A stretch of DNA of 64,000 nt from Thermomonas alba (GCF_022419205.1 NZ_JAJOZU010000002.1:1-64000), one strand, 5' to 3'; numbered from the stretch's first letter, positions 1 to 9,694 are shown. Notes: generated by a model from the sequence alone, not told the origin. Made by a program: numbers and translations.

Positions 1-314
1 CGCATCAGCGCCCGAGTGAGCCGCCCATCATACAGGAGTTTCGACGACTGTCAACACCCCGCGATGAACTTCTTTACCACCCCGCCTCGGAAACCATAGC
101 CCCTCGGCAAGGGCGCGCATCATACCCGGAACCATATGCCTGTCAAGCACCGGATACTGCTCTTGCCCTGACCGCCGCCGACTTGGGCCGGCGGCGACAG
201 GCCGCGCATGATGCACGTGACCGCACGCGATGAGAAGACTTGACGTGTTGACGAAGTGCGTGCAGCGCGCGAGTCTGCGATAGAGTCGGCTGTCCCCTTC
301 ATGGAGCCTTCCCC
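1..314. other. No gene recognised; upstream region of the DUF192 gene
   Basis: I see no convincing gene here. A 62-codon minus-strand frame (28-216) exists, but its product is arginine/proline-rich and resembles no family I know. A GC-rich inverted repeat lies near 169-196. The last 60 bases presumably hold the promoter of the DUF192 gene, but I could not pick clear -35 and -10 boxes. The left edge may be the 3' flank of a gene outside the window. Confidence 0.4.
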
Positions 315-761
315 GTGCGTCGCCTCGCTCTCCTCGCGCTTCTTGCCCTGTCCAACACCGGCTGTGCGGACACCCAAGAACCCTGGGTGGAACTGGCCGG
401 ACGCCGCTACAGCGTAGAGCTGGCGGTGGACGACGCCCAGCGCGCGCGCGGGCTGATGTTCCGCGACGCGATGGCGCCGGACCACGGGATGCTGTTCATC
501 CACGAGGCGCAAGAGCCGCAGGCATACTGGATGAAAAACACCAAGATTCCGCTGGACATCCTGTACTTCGACAACGACCGCAAGCTGGTGGCGCAGCAGC
601 GCAACGTGCCGCCGTGCACGCTGGGCGATGCCTGTCCAGCCTATCCGAGCAAGGCGCCCGCGCGCTACGTGCTCGAGCTCAACGCCGGCCAGGCCGATCA
701 GCTGAAGCTGCAAAACGGCGCCGTTCTGGTCTTTGGGCCCGGCATCCCCGCCAGCAAGTGA
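315..761 (+). CDS. DUF192 family exported protein
   Basis: The 148-residue product starts with GTG. Residues 1-16 form a hydrophobic export signal ending in Gly-Cys at 16-17. This could be a lipobox, although the -3 residue is Asn, not the usual Leu, so cleavage by either signal peptidase is possible. The remainder is a compact DUF192 domain with its typical features: an RxxGLMFR-like segment near residues 45-52, and the YWMKNT and PLDILYF stretches near 75-90. DUF192 proteins are small beta-rich proteins of unknown function, usually exported. The gene stands alone on its strand, convergent with the rubredoxin gene 24 bp away. The family call is firm; the role is unknown. Confidence 0.88.
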   Translation: MRRLALLALLALSNTGCADTQEPWVELAGRRYSVELAVDDAQRARGLMFRDAMAPDHGMLFIHEAQEPQAYWMKNTKIPLDILYFDNDRKLVAQQRNVPPCTLGDACPAYPSKAPARYVLELNAGQADQLKLQNGAVLVFGPGIPASK

Positions 762-785
762 GGATGGCGCGTCGCCGCCGCGGCA

Positions 786-977
786 TCAGCCCTCGTAGAG
801 CTCGAAATCATCTTTGGTAACGCCACAATCCGGGCACGTCCAGGTCTCCGGCACGTCTTCCCAGCGCGTGCCCGGCGCCAGGCCGTCCTCGGGCGCGCCC
901 AGCGCCTCGTCATAGACGTAGCCGCAGACCACGCACATCCATTTGCGATAGGGGCCAAGAGAGTCGGAAGCGGGCAT
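786..977 (-). CDS. Rubredoxin
   Basis: This 63-residue protein has the two rubredoxin knuckles, CVVCG (Cys15, Cys18) and CPDCG (Cys48, Cys51), which bind a single iron. It also has the family's conserved [11 protein letters not shown]-type loop and a W-x-x-VPE-x-W segment between them. Rubredoxins are one-electron carriers in the cytoplasm; in aerobic proteobacteria they serve alkane hydroxylases or detoxifying reductases. The ATG at 975-977 gives the usual small size with a short N-terminal lead. The gene is divergent from hemL, with a 90-bp region between the starts that should contain both promoters. Its electron partner is not in this window. Confidence 0.95.
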   Translation of the reverse strand: MPASDSLGPYRKWMCVVCGYVYDEALGAPEDGLAPGTRWEDVPETWTCPDCGVTKDDFELYEG

Positions 978-1067
978 CGGAGCGATAATCAGACGAACAC
1001 GCCGCGATTGTCCCACCGCCGGATGGCCAGCGAAAGCGGCTGCTCCCTTCTTCCCGAGACTTCCGCC

Positions 1068-2369
1068 ATGCCCATGCACACTGAAGGTTCGCACGCCCTG
1101 TTCACCCGCGCCCAGGCTCTGCTGCCCGGCGGCGTCAACTCGCCGGTGCGCGCCTTCAAGTCGGTCGGCGGCGAGCCGTTCTTCGTGCAGCGTGCCGAAG
1201 GCCCTTACCTGTACGACGTGGACGGCAACCGCTACATCGATTACGTCGGCTCGTGGGGCCCCATGATCGTCGGCCACAACCACCCCAAGGTGCTGGAGGC
1301 GGTGATCGCCACCGCCCGCGACGGCCTGTCCTTCGGCACCCCGAATCCGCTCGAGGTGACGATGGCCGAAACCATCACCCGCCTGGTGCCCAGCTGCGAG
1401 ATGGTGCGGATGGTGAACTCCGGCACCGAAGCCACCCTGTCGGCGATCCGGCTGGCGCGCGGCGCCACCGGCCGCAGCCGCATCGTCAAGTTCGAGGGCT
1501 GCTATCACGGCCACGGCGACAGCTTCCTGGTGAAGGCCGGCAGCGGCGCACTGACCTTCGGCGTGCCGACCTCGCCGGGGGTACCGAAGGCGCTGGCCGA
1601 CCTCACCCTCACCCTGCCATACAACGATTTCGACGCCGCCACGGCCCTGTTCGACGCCTGCGGCGAGGAAATCGCGGCGCTGATCATCGAGCCGGTGGTC
1701 GGCAACGCCAACTGCCTGCCGCCGCGCGAGGGCTACCTGCAGCACCTCCGCGCGCTGTGCACGCAGCATGGCGCGCTGCTGATCTTCGACGAGGTGATGA
1801 CCGGCTTCCGCGTCGCGCTCGGGGGCGCGCAGGCGCGCTACGGGGTGACGCCCGATCTCACCACTTTCGGCAAGATCATCGGCGGCGGCATGCCGGTCGG
1901 CGCCTACGGCGGGCGCGCCGAGCTGATGCGGCAGATCGCACCCGCGGGCCCGATCTACCAGGCCGGCACACTGAGCGGCAACCCGGTGGCGATGGCGGCC
2001 GGGCTGGCGATGCTGGAGCTGGTGCAGGCGCCCGGCTTCTACGCCGCGTTGGAAGCAAAAACCAATGCGCTCTGTGACGGCCTGGAAGCGGCCGCGCGCG
2101 AGGCTGGCGTGGCGTTCACCACCCAGCGCGTGGGCGGCATGTTCGGGCTGTTCTTCAGCGCCGAGAGAGTAGATACCTTCGCGCAGGCGATGGCCTGCGA
2201 CATCGCCGCATTCAACCGCTTCTTCCACGCCATGCGCGAACGCGGGGTGTACCTTGCGCCATCTGCGTTCGAGGCCGGCTTCATCTCCAGCGCGCATGAC
2301 GACGCCACCATCGCCGAAACGCTCCGCGCCGCGGAAGCCGCGTTCCAGGCCATCGGGAGCGCCGCATGA
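1068..2369 (+). CDS. hemL: Glutamate-1-semialdehyde 2,1-aminomutase
   Basis: HemL converts glutamate-1-semialdehyde to 5-aminolevulinate in the C5 pathway of tetrapyrrole synthesis, using PLP or PMP in the cytoplasm. The 433-residue product is close to the family's usual 426. It shows [10 protein letters not shown] near the N-terminus, NSGTEA at 118-122, the FDEVMTGFR segment near 240-248, and the Schiff-base lysine K269 in FGKIIGGG. Translation can be read further upstream, but ATG 1068 matches the family N-terminus. The stop overlaps the next gene's start as ATGA, so the two are probably translationally coupled, although one serves heme and the other sulfur amino acids. Confidence 0.97.
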   Translation: MPMHTEGSHALFTRAQALLPGGVNSPVRAFKSVGGEPFFVQRAEGPYLYDVDGNRYIDYVGSWGPMIVGHNHPKVLEAVIATARDGLSFGTPNPLEVTMAETITRLVPSCEMVRMVNSGTEATLSAIRLARGATGRSRIVKFEGCYHGHGDSFLVKAGSGALTFGVPTSPGVPKALADLTLTLPYNDFDAATALFDACGEEIAALIIEPVVGNANCLPPREGYLQHLRALCTQHGALLIFDEVMTGFRVALGGAQARYGVTPDLTTFGKIIGGGMPVGAYGGRAELMRQIAPAGPIYQAGTLSGNPVAMAAGLAMLELVQAPGFYAALEAKTNALCDGLEAAAREAGVAFTTQRVGGMFGLFFSAERVDTFAQAMACDIAAFNRFFHAMRERGVYLAPSAFEAGFISSAHDDATIAETLRAAEAAFQAIGSAA

Positions 2370-3493
2370 GCACGCACCTGCCGGGCACCCTCGCGGTGCA
2401 TGCCGGCCAGCAGCCCGACCCCGCCACCGGCGCGGTGGCCCCGCCCATCCACCTGTCCACCACCTTCCGCCACGGCCCCGCCGGCGAGCGCCTGGGGGGC
2501 TACGAGTACCAGCGCGAGGGCAATCCCACCAACGATCGCCTGCGCGAGGCGCTGGCCGCGCTGGAAGGCGGCGCCACCGCGCTGACCTTCGCCTCCGGCA
2601 TGGCGGCGATGACCACCCTGCTGGAATCGCTGCCGGCAGGCAGCCGCGTGCTGTTCCCCGACGACTGCTACAGCGGGCTGCGCATGCTGTTCAGCGAGTT
2701 CCTGCCGGAGCGCGGGCTGGTGGTCGAAACCATCGACATGGCCGACCTCGACGCCGTGCGCGAAGCGTGCGCGAGGCCGCTGTCGCTGCTGTGGGTCGAA
2801 ACCCCGTCCAACCCGCTGCTGAAGGTCTACGACATCGCGGCGCTCGCCGACCTCGGCCACGCCGCCGGCGCCCTGGTGGTGGCGGACAACACCTTCGCCA
2901 CGCCGCTGCTGCAGCGCCCGCTGGCACTGGGCGCGGACATCGTGATGCATTCGACCACCAAGTATTTCGGCGGCCATAGCGACGTGCTGGGCGGCGCGCT
3001 GGTGTTCGCGCGCGACGACGACTTCACGCGCAAGGTGGCGCACCGGCTGCACATCACCGGCGCGGTGCTGGCGCCGTTCAGCGCGTGGCTGATCCTGCGC
3101 GGCTGCCGCTCGCTGGGCGCGCGCATGGCCATGCATTGCGCGAATGCGCGCAGGCTCGCCGCATTCCTGGCGGCGCATCCGGCGGTGGCGCGGGTGAACT
3201 GGCCGGGTCTGCCCACGCATCCAGGGCATGCGGTCGCGGCGGCACAGATGCGCGACTTCGGCGCGATGCTCAGCATCGAGCTGCGCGGCGGCCGCGAGGC
3301 CGCGCTGGCGGTGGCCGGCAGGCTGCGCCTGTTCACCAATGCCACGTCGCTGGGCGGCTGCGAGTCGCTGGTGGAGCACCGCGCCTCGGTGGAGGGGGCG
3401 AACCCGCGGTCGCCGCAGAACCTGCTGCGGATCTCGGTGGGGCTGGAGGACGCCGACGACCTGATCGCCGACTTCGCGCAGGCCCTGGGCTAA
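2366..3493 (+). CDS. Cystathionine gamma-synthase/lyase family PLP enzyme
   Basis: This 375-residue protein belongs to the Cys/Met-metabolism PLP enzymes, which form or split cystathionine or act on O-acyl-homoserine. Visible landmarks are the [10 protein letters not shown] segment near 46-55, the SGMAA cofactor-binding stretch at 77-81, VETPSNP near 144-150, [10 protein letters not shown] at 171-180 and the PLP lysine K199 in [12 protein letters not shown]. Synthase, lyase and sulfhydrylase activities cannot be separated reliably by eye, so no symbol is given. It overlaps the hemL stop by 4 bp. Downstream lies a hairpin-rich element and then the convergent argD. Confidence 0.9.
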   Translation: MSTHLPGTLAVHAGQQPDPATGAVAPPIHLSTTFRHGPAGERLGGYEYQREGNPTNDRLREALAALEGGATALTFASGMAAMTTLLESLPAGSRVLFPDDCYSGLRMLFSEFLPERGLVVETIDMADLDAVREACARPLSLLWVETPSNPLLKVYDIAALADLGHAAGALVVADNTFATPLLQRPLALGADIVMHSTTKYFGGHSDVLGGALVFARDDDFTRKVAHRLHITGAVLAPFSAWLILRGCRSLGARMAMHCANARRLAAFLAAHPAVARVNWPGLPTHPGHAVAAAQMRDFGAMLSIELRGGREAALAVAGRLRLFTNATSLGGCESLVEHRASVEGANPRSPQNLLRISVGLEDADDLIADFAQALG

Positions 3494-3495
3494 CA

Positions 3496-3652
3496 AGGAA
3501 CCTCTGATCAACTTCAGAGGTTCCCGCCGGCCAGGGAGGCCGGCCACGCCTCCATCATGCAAGGGATCGATGATGTGTGTGAGCCGAGTCCGGGCCTGCA
3601 CCGGACTCGGCGTGGGCTGACAACGCCTGGATGGCGTTGTTCAGACCTTCCC
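3496..3652. repeat. MITE-like element made of nested inverted repeats
   Basis: The space between two convergent genes is filled with hairpins. The ends form imperfect terminal inverted repeats: AGGAACCTCTGATCAAC (3496-3512) against the complement of 3636-3652, with 13 of 17 positions matching. Inside are five stem-loops: 3497-3524 (11-bp perfect stem), 3526-3544 (7 bp), 3553-3575 (6 bp), 3583-3611 (11 bp) and 3620-3640 (8 bp). A sixth palindrome (3656-3672) covers the argD stop codon. No coding frame is visible. It resembles a non-autonomous miniature transposable element or REP-like unit that may act as a two-way terminator. I found no second copy in this window. Confidence 0.5.
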
Positions 3653-3662
3653 CAAGGGCGGC

Positions 3663-4886
3663 TCAGCCGCCCACGAACGCCGCGAGCGCCTGCCGCAGGC
3701 GCGCCAGGCCGTCCGCCACTTCGTCATCACGGATGTTGAGCGCGGGCACCAAGCGCAGCACGTCGGGACCGGCCTGCAGCAACAGCAGGCCGCATTCGGC
3801 CGCGAGGTCGCCGATGGCGCCGGCCTGACCGGCGTGTTCGGGCTTCAATACCGCGCCCAGCATCAGCCCACGACCGCGCACCTCGGCGAACAGGCCGAAC
3901 TCGCGGTTCAGCGCCTGCAGGCCATCGCGGAGCGCCTGCGACTGTCGCGCGACGTTCGCGACGATCTCCTCCGACGCCAGCCGCCGCAGCGCCACCCGCG
4001 CCACCGCCGCAGCCAGCGGATTGCCGCCGAAGGTGGTGCCGTGCGCGCCCACCACCATCGCACCCGCCACCTTCGGACCGGCCAGCAGCGCGCCGACCGG
4101 AAATCCGCCGCCGAGCGCCTTGGCCAGGGTCACGATGTCCGGCACCACGCCGTCCTGCCAGTGCGCGAACAGCGTGCCGGTACGGCCCATGCCGCACTGG
4201 ATCTCGTCCAGCACCAGCAGCGCGTCGCAGCGGTCGCACAGCGCGCGCGCCGCCTGCAGGTAGCCAGGCGCGGCCGGCAGCACACCGCCCTCGCCCTGCA
4301 CCGGCTCCAGCATCACCGCGGCCACGTCGCCGCCGGACAGCGCCGCTTCGAGCTGCGCGATGTCGTTGAAATCGACGTAGCGGAACCCCTCCGGCAGCGG
4401 CTCGAACCCCTGCTGGTACTTCGGCTGCGCGGTGGCGGTGACGGTCGCCAGCGTGCGGCCGTGGAAGCTGCCGCGGCAGGTGACGATCACCCGCCGCTGC
4501 GGAGGCCGGCCGGCATTGGCGGCCCACTTGCGCACCAGCTTGATCGCGGCCTCGTTGGCCTCGGCGCCGGAATTGCACAGGAACGCGCGCTCGGCGAAGC
4601 GCGAGGCGGCCACCAGCTCCTGCGCCAGGCGCAGCGGCGGCTCGCTGACGAACACGTTGCTGGTATGCCACAGGCGGCCGGCCTGCTCGACCAGCGCGGC
4701 GGTCAGCTCCGGATCGCAGTGGCCGAGGCTGCAGACCGCGATGCCGGCGGCGAAGTCCACGTAGTCGCGGCCGCTGCTGTCCCACAGGCGCGCGCCCTGG
4801 CCGCGCGCCAGCACCAGCTGGCGCGGCGCGTACACCGGCAGCAGTACGTCGCGCGCGAGCGCGAGCAGATCCTCCGCGTGGGTCAT
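3663..4886 (-). CDS. argD: Acetylornithine aminotransferase family (argD)
   Basis: This 407-residue class III PLP aminotransferase should exchange the amino group between N-acetylornithine and glutamate in arginine synthesis, and possibly succinyl-diaminopimelate in lysine synthesis. Landmarks are [12 protein letters not shown] (105-116), [13 protein letters not shown] (140-152), EPVQGEGG (194-201), [11 protein letters not shown] (227-237) and the PLP lysine K256 in [12 protein letters not shown]. Length and motifs fit ArgD better than the longer 4-aminobutyrate transaminases. The ATG at 4884-4886 lies 5 bp after the stop of the glyoxalase gene, so the two are probably cotranscribed. Confidence 0.9.
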   Translation of the reverse strand: MTHAEDLLALARDVLLPVYAPRQLVLARGQGARLWDSSGRDYVDFAAGIAVCSLGHCDPELTAALVEQAGRLWHTSNVFVSEPPLRLAQELVAASRFAERAFLCNSGAEANEAAIKLVRKWAANAGRPPQRRVIVTCRGSFHGRTLATVTATAQPKYQQGFEPLPEGFRYVDFNDIAQLEAALSGGDVAAVMLEPVQGEGGVLPAAPGYLQAARALCDRCDALLVLDEIQCGMGRTGTLFAHWQDGVVPDIVTLAKALGGGFPVGALLAGPKVAGAMVVGAHGTTFGGNPLAAAVARVALRRLASEEIVANVARQSQALRDGLQALNREFGLFAEVRGRGLMLGAVLKPEHAGQAGAIGDLAAECGLLLLQAGPDVLRLVPALNIRDDEVADGLARLRQALAAFVGG

Positions 4887-4891
4887 CGCGC

Positions 4892-5326
4892 TCACCAGAC
4901 GCCGGTGTTGGGCATCGACGCCCAGGGTTCCTGCGGCGGCAGCGCAGGCCCCTGCTGCAGCAGCTCGATCGAAATCAGGTCGGGCGAGCGCACGAACGCC
5001 ATGTGGCCATCGCGCGGCGGACGGTTGATGGTGTAGCCCATCTCCAGCAGGTGCTGGCAGATGGCGTAGATGTCCGCGACCCGGAACGCAAGGTGGCCGA
5101 AGTTGCGGGCGCTGCCGTAGTCCTCGGTGTTGCCGTTTGCGTCCGGCCAGTTGTAAGTCAGCTCGATCTCCGCCTCCGGGCTTTCGTCGGCGGCCAGGAA
5201 CACCAGGGTGAACTTGCCCTGCGGGTTCTCCATCCGGCGCACCTCGCGCAGGCCCAGGCCATCGCAGTAGAAGCGCAGCGAGGCCTCGAGGTCGCGCACG
5301 CGCACCATCGTATGCAGGTACTTCAT
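4892..5326 (-). CDS. gloA: Lactoylglutathione lyase (glyoxalase I)
   Basis: Glyoxalase I isomerises the hemithioacetal of methylglyoxal and glutathione to S-lactoylglutathione. The 144-residue product has the two beta-alpha-beta-beta-beta modules of the VOC fold. Candidate metal ligands are His5 ([10 protein letters not shown]), Glu56 in IELTYNW, His78 in FGHLAFRV and Glu121 in ISIELLQQ. This matches the nickel-type bacterial enzyme in length and motif order. The gene lies just upstream of argD and downstream of the SDR gene, with 47 bp between its start and the SDR stop. Confidence 0.95.
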   Translation of the reverse strand: MKYLHTMVRVRDLEASLRFYCDGLGLREVRRMENPQGKFTLVFLAADESPEAEIELTYNWPDANGNTEDYGSARNFGHLAFRVADIYAICQHLLEMGYTINRPPRDGHMAFVRSPDLISIELLQQGPALPPQEPWASMPNTGVW

Positions 5327-5373
5327 GGTGGGATCTCCGTGGGGGAATACACCATGATCCCATGACGCCGGGG

Positions 5374-6201
5374 TCAAGGCTCGACGTAGAGGTCCGGCAG
5401 CAGCGGCTGCGACGGATCCACCGCATAGCCGGAAAAATCGGTGACGCCGGCCTCGCGCAGCACGTCCTCGTCGATCAGGAAGCGCCCGCTGAAGCCCGCG
5501 GCCGGGCGCACCAGCACCGCGTGCGCGGCATCCGCCATGATCGCCGGGGTGCGCGCGTTGCTGGCGCTCACGCCGGGAATCATGTTCAGCGCATCGGTGG
5601 CGATCAGGGTGCGCGGCCACAGCGCATTCACCGCCACGCCCTGCGGCCCGAACTCGGCGGCCAGGCCCAAGGTGACGAAGCTCATCCCCATCTTGGCCAG
5701 GGTGTAGGCGGTATGCGGGCCCCACCACTTCGGGTCCAGCGAGGGCGGCGGGCACAGGGTGAGGATGTGCGGGTTCGGAGCCTGCAGCAGGTGCGGCAGG
5801 CAGGCCTGCGCGCACAGGAAACTGCCGCGGCTGTTGACCTGCTGCATCAGGTCGAAGCGCTTCATCGGCGTGTCCAGCGCGCCGCGCAGCCAGATCGCGC
5901 TGGCGTTGTTGACCAGGATGTCGATCCCGCCGAACGCGTCCACCGTGGCCGCGACCGCCGCGCGCACCGCGTCTTCGTCGCGGATGTCGCACTGCAGGGC
6001 CAGCGCCTTGCCACCGGCGGCCTCCACCGCAGCGGCGGCGGTATGGATGGTGCCCGGCAGCTTCGGATTGGGCACCGCCGACTTGGCGGCGATCGCCACG
6101 TTGGCGCCGTCGCGCGCCGCGCGCAGCGCGATCGCGAGGCCAATCCCGCGCGAGGCGCCGGTGATGAACAGGGTCTTGCCGGCCAGCGTGGACATGCGCA
6201 T
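5374..6201 (-). CDS. Short-chain dehydrogenase, HSDL2-like
   Basis: This 275-residue NAD(P)-dependent oxidoreductase has the Rossmann motif TGASRGIG (residues 15-22), NNAS near 99-102 and the catalytic pair YTLAK. The segment around the active site, including the [16 protein letters not shown]-like stretch and the following VNALWP, resembles HSDL2-type SDRs, a branch with no settled bacterial substrate. In that branch a Ser occupies the position 16 residues before the Tyr; here it is Cys (LTLCPPP). If the alignment is right, one of the three catalytic residues is changed. Two in-frame ATGs (6201 and 6195) are possible starts. Confidence 0.82.
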   Translation of the reverse strand: MRMSTLAGKTLFITGASRGIGLAIALRAARDGANVAIAAKSAVPNPKLPGTIHTAAAAVEAAGGKALALQCDIRDEDAVRAAVAATVDAFGGIDILVNNASAIWLRGALDTPMKRFDLMQQVNSRGSFLCAQACLPHLLQAPNPHILTLCPPPSLDPKWWGPHTAYTLAKMGMSFVTLGLAAEFGPQGVAVNALWPRTLIATDALNMIPGVSASNARTPAIMADAAHAVLVRPAAGFSGRFLIDEDVLREAGVTDFSGYAVDPSQPLLPDLYVEP

Positions 6202-6256
6202 TCACTCAGATTCCTCGACATGCGGAAGTGTAGCCTGCGGCACCTATAATCCGGCC

Positions 6257-8182
6257 ATGCCCAGCGCCTGGTTCGACAACGCCGTTGCCTGGATCGGCGC
6301 GCACCCGCACGCGGCGGGCCTGCTGATCTTCCTGATCGCCTTCAGCGATGCCCTGATCGTCCTGGGCGCGTTCGTGCCGGCGCTGCCGCTGCTGATCCCG
6401 GTCGGCGTGCTGATCGGCATGGGCACCCTGTCCGGGCCATACGCGGCGGCCTGCGCCGCGCTTGGCGCGCTGGCCGGCGATGGCCTGAGCTACTGGATCG
6501 GCCGCCGCTGGGGCGATCGCCTGCGCGGCATGTGGCCGTTCCGGCGCTATCCGCAGATGCTGGAACGCGGCGAGGGGTCGTTCCGCCGCAATGCCTTCAA
6601 AAGCATTTTGATCGCGCGCTACGTGGGGCCGATCCGCCCGTTCGTGCCCGCCATCGCCGGGATGGCGGGCATGCCGACCGTGCGCTACCTGCAGGCCAGC
6701 CTGCTCGCCTGCGTGAGCTGGGCGGTGCTGTTCCTGCTGCCCGGCTGGGTGCTGGGCCAGGCTTACGAAGCCGTGGCAGCCGTCGCAGACAAGCTGGTGC
6801 TGGTGCTGCTCGCCCTGCTGGCCGCGCTGGCGTTGGCGTGGGCCATGGTGCTGTACGGCTGGCGCTGGTTCGCCCTGCACGCCGACAGTCTGCTGGCACG
6901 GCTGCTGCGCTGGAGCGACCGGCACCCGCTGCTGGGCCGCTATGCCGCCGCGCTGATCGACCGCCGCCGTCCGGAAACCGCGCCGCTGCTGCTGCTGGCG
7001 GTCTGCCTGTTCGCGGTGGCCTGGCTGTGGGCCTGGCTGAGCGCCGCGCTGGTGCTGCGCGGCGGCCCGCTGCGGCTGGACCACGACGTGCACGCGCTGA
7101 TGTTCGCGCTGCGCAACCCACTGGCCGACCGCATGATGGCCGCGCTGGCCGGGCTGGGCAGCGCGCCGGTGCTGGGCAGCGCGTTCGCGGCCGCGCTGCT
7201 GTGGCTGCTGTGGCGGCGGCGCTGGCTGGCGGCGGGACACTGGCTGGGCGCGGCCGCGGTCGGGCTGGGGCTGACCGCCGGGCTGGACGCGCTGGTGGAC
7301 ATGCCGCGCCCGCCCACCGCCGCCGCCGGCTTCGGCTTCCCCTCGATCGCGGTGACCATGACCACCGTGGTGTTCGGCTTCTTTGCGGTGCTGATCGCGC
7401 GCGAACTGCCCGGACGGCAGCGGGTATGGCCCTACCTGCTGGCCGGCATCGCCACCGCGCTGGTCGGCTTCGCGCGCCTGTACCTGGGTGCGCACTGGCT
7501 GTCCGACATCCTCGGCGGGGTGCTGCTGGGCAGCGCGTGGCTGCTGCTGATCGGCATCGCCTACCGCCGCCGCCGCGAGCGCGCGTTCTGGATGCGGCCG
7601 CTGGCGTGGACGTTCTACGGCGCGTTCGCGCTGGCCGCCGGCTGGCACGCCCCGCGCAGCGCGGCGCAGACACTGGCGCAGTTCCAACCGCCGCCACCCG
7701 CGCGGGTGCTGACGCTGGCGGACTGGCGCGCACACGGGATCCATGATCCGCGCCACCGCTTCGACCTGGAGATCGCAGGGCCCCTGGACGTGCTGCAGCA
7801 GCGCCTGCTGGCGCAGGGCTGGCAGGTACAGCCGGCGGCCGACTGGCTGGCAGTGCTGGGCCTGCTGGACGATGGCCTGACGCCCGCGCAGCGGCCGGTG
7901 CTGCCGCTGGCGCTGGATGCCCGCCCGGAGGCGCTGCTGCTGCGCCGCGCCGATCCGGTCGATCCTGAACGCATCGCCGTGCTGCGCCTGTGGCCGGCGC
8001 CGGCGCGGCTGGCCGATGGCACCCCGCTGTGGGTGGCGCGCTACGATCAGATGCGGCTGCGGCGGCGACTGCGCCTGCTCACACTGTGGACGCCAACGAC
8101 CCCGACCCACGCGCTGCCGCCGGAACTGGCGACTCTTGCGGATGCGGATCGCCGTCTGCAGCTGGTGGCGCACCCGCGCTGA
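6257..8182 (+). CDS. Fused DedA - PAP2 - LssY-C membrane protein
   Basis: The 641-residue protein joins a DedA-family N-terminus (about 1-200, with GDGLSYWIGRRWGDRLRG and the RYVGPIRPFVPAIAGM segment), a PAP2-like multi-helix phosphatase region (about 240-470) and a soluble LssY-type C-terminus. DedA proteins flip undecaprenyl phosphate or phospholipids and PAP2 proteins remove phosphate from lipid pyrophosphates, so a lipid-carrier role is plausible. The PAP2 motifs are partly degenerate: motif 1 reads ...DMPRP without its Lys, and motif 2 reads PSIA where PSGH is expected. Motif 3 (R-x5-H-x3-D) is intact. A TATAAT hexamer ends 6 nt before the ATG, so a leaderless mRNA is possible. Confidence 0.85.
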   Translation: MPSAWFDNAVAWIGAHPHAAGLLIFLIAFSDALIVLGAFVPALPLLIPVGVLIGMGTLSGPYAAACAALGALAGDGLSYWIGRRWGDRLRGMWPFRRYPQMLERGEGSFRRNAFKSILIARYVGPIRPFVPAIAGMAGMPTVRYLQASLLACVSWAVLFLLPGWVLGQAYEAVAAVADKLVLVLLALLAALALAWAMVLYGWRWFALHADSLLARLLRWSDRHPLLGRYAAALIDRRRPETAPLLLLAVCLFAVAWLWAWLSAALVLRGGPLRLDHDVHALMFALRNPLADRMMAALAGLGSAPVLGSAFAAALLWLLWRRRWLAAGHWLGAAAVGLGLTAGLDALVDMPRPPTAAAGFGFPSIAVTMTTVVFGFFAVLIARELPGRQRVWPYLLAGIATALVGFARLYLGAHWLSDILGGVLLGSAWLLLIGIAYRRRRERAFWMRPLAWTFYGAFALAAGWHAPRSAAQTLAQFQPPPPARVLTLADWRAHGIHDPRHRFDLEIAGPLDVLQQRLLAQGWQVQPAADWLAVLGLLDDGLTPAQRPVLPLALDARPEALLLRRADPVDPERIAVLRLWPAPARLADGTPLWVARYDQMRLRRRLRLLTLWTPTTPTHALPPELATLADADRRLQLVAHPR

Positions 8183-8203
8183 CAGGCAGACCGCGCAACG
8201 ATT

Positions 8204-9565
8204 TCATTGCGCGCGAAGGGCGTGCAGGAAGCGCCGCGGCGCGCCGTCGAAACCGCCGTTGGACATGAACACCACGTGATCGCCGGCGCGCGCGCGCGCC
8301 ACCAGCGCCGCGATCAAGGCCTCGGCATCCGCCACCGCCACGCCCTCGCCGCGCAGCGCCGCGATCACCTTGCCGGCGTCCCACGGCAGCTCCGGTCGCG
8401 CCAGAAAGACCACGGCATCCGCCAGCTCCAGCGACGGCGCCAGCGCATCCGCATGCGCGCCCAGCCGCATCGAATTGCTGCGCGGTTCCATCGCCACCAG
8501 GATGCGCGCCGGCCCCACTTTCGCACGCAGCCCGGCCAAGGTGGTGGCGATCGCGGTAGGGTGGTGGGCGAAATCGTCGTACACGGTGACGCCAGCGTGC
8601 GCGCCCACCACTTCCAGCCGGCGCTTCACGCTGCGGAAGGCGGCCAGCGCCGGGAGGACGGCGGCAACGTCCACGCCCACCGCTGCGCAGGCCGCCAGTG
8701 CGGCCAGGCCGTTGAGCACGTTGTGGTCGCCAAGCAGCGACCATTCGACCCTTCCCATCTCGCGCCCGCGATGGAAGACGGCGAAGGCGCTGCCATCCTC
8801 GCGCAGCTTGCGCGCGCTCCATTCGAAAGCAGCATCGAAGCCGAACCGCTCTACCGGCGTCCAGCAGCCCATCGCCAGCACTTCGGCCAGGCGCTGGTCG
8901 TGGCCGTTGACGATCAGCCGGCCGCATCCCGGCACGGTACGCACCAGGTGGTGGAACTGACGCTGGATCGCGGCCACGTCGGGAAAGATGTCGGCGTGGT
9001 CGTACTCCAAGTTGTTGAGGATGGCGACCCGCGGCCGGTAGTGGACGAACTTGCTGCGCTTGTCGAAGAAGGCGGTGTCGTATTCGTCGGCCTCGACCAC
9101 GAACTCACGGCCAGCGCCCAGCCGCGCCGACACCCCGAAGTCCTCGGCCACGCCGCCGATCAAAAAACCCGGAGCACGCCCGGCACGGTCGAGCAGGAAC
9201 GCGAGCAGACTGGTGGTGGTGGTCTTGCCGTGGGTGCCGGCCACCGCCAGGGTGGTGCGCCCGGGCAGCACGCGCTCGGCCAGCCACTGCGCGCCGGAGG
9301 TGTAGCGCATTCCGGCGTCCAGCACGTGCTCCACCGCCGGGTTGCCGCGCGACAGGGCATTGCCGATCACCACCTCGTCGCAATCACCGGCGAGATTGGT
9401 GGGCGCATAGCCTTGCTTCAGCGCGATGCCCAGCTGCTCGAGCTGGGTGGACATCGGCGGGTAGATGTTGGCGTCGCTGCCTTCGACCGCATGGCCAAGC
9501 TCGCGCGCCAGCGCGGCCACGCCGCCCATGAAGGTGCCGGCGATGCCGAGGATGTGGAGTTTCAC
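8204..9565 (-). CDS. mpl: UDP-MurNAc:tripeptide ligase Mpl (murein recycling)
   Basis: Mpl attaches the recycled tripeptide L-Ala-gamma-D-Glu-meso-DAP to UDP-N-acetylmuramate, saving de novo synthesis of cell-wall precursors in the cytoplasm. The 453-residue product is a Mur ligase: an N-terminal Rossmann-like domain starting MKLHILGIAGTFMGG, an ATP loop GTHGKTTT at 110-117, the central EADEYDTAFFDKRSKF segment and DDFAHHPTAI in the third domain. These last two stretches are characteristic of Mpl among Mur ligases. The gene is convergent with the DedA fusion and separated from adk by 129 bp that contain a large hairpin. Confidence 0.96.
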   Translation of the reverse strand: MKLHILGIAGTFMGGVAALARELGHAVEGSDANIYPPMSTQLEQLGIALKQGYAPTNLAGDCDEVVIGNALSRGNPAVEHVLDAGMRYTSGAQWLAERVLPGRTTLAVAGTHGKTTTTSLLAFLLDRAGRAPGFLIGGVAEDFGVSARLGAGREFVVEADEYDTAFFDKRSKFVHYRPRVAILNNLEYDHADIFPDVAAIQRQFHHLVRTVPGCGRLIVNGHDQRLAEVLAMGCWTPVERFGFDAAFEWSARKLREDGSAFAVFHRGREMGRVEWSLLGDHNVLNGLAALAACAAVGVDVAAVLPALAAFRSVKRRLEVVGAHAGVTVYDDFAHHPTAIATTLAGLRAKVGPARILVAMEPRSNSMRLGAHADALAPSLELADAVVFLARPELPWDAGKVIAALRGEGVAVADAEALIAALVARARAGDHVVFMSNGGFDGAPRRFLHALRAQ

Positions 9566-9604
9566 GTGCGACTCCCGAAATGATCCAGACCAAGGCTCGA
9601 AGCA

Positions 9605-9679
9605 GGCGAAGCGGCGCGGGGCCGGCCTCGCGACGAAGCGAGCATCGGGGCACGACGTGCAAGACCCCGCCGCTTCGCC
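9605..9679. other. Long imperfect hairpin between adk and mpl
   Basis: A 12-bp perfect inverted repeat, GGCGAAGCGGCG at 9605-9616 and its complement at 9668-9679, encloses about 50 bases with a smaller CTCGC/GCGAG stem inside. It lies between two minus-strand genes. It could end adk transcription before mpl, but it has no T-run, so this is a structural observation only. Confidence 0.4.
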
Positions 9680-9694
9680 GGTCGCCCACGAAAG

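Noticed and set aside
28-216. Minus-strand frame of 62 codons near the left edge
   Set aside because: The product is Arg/Pro-rich, has no family resemblance and no ribosome-binding site; it is a chance frame in GC-rich DNA.
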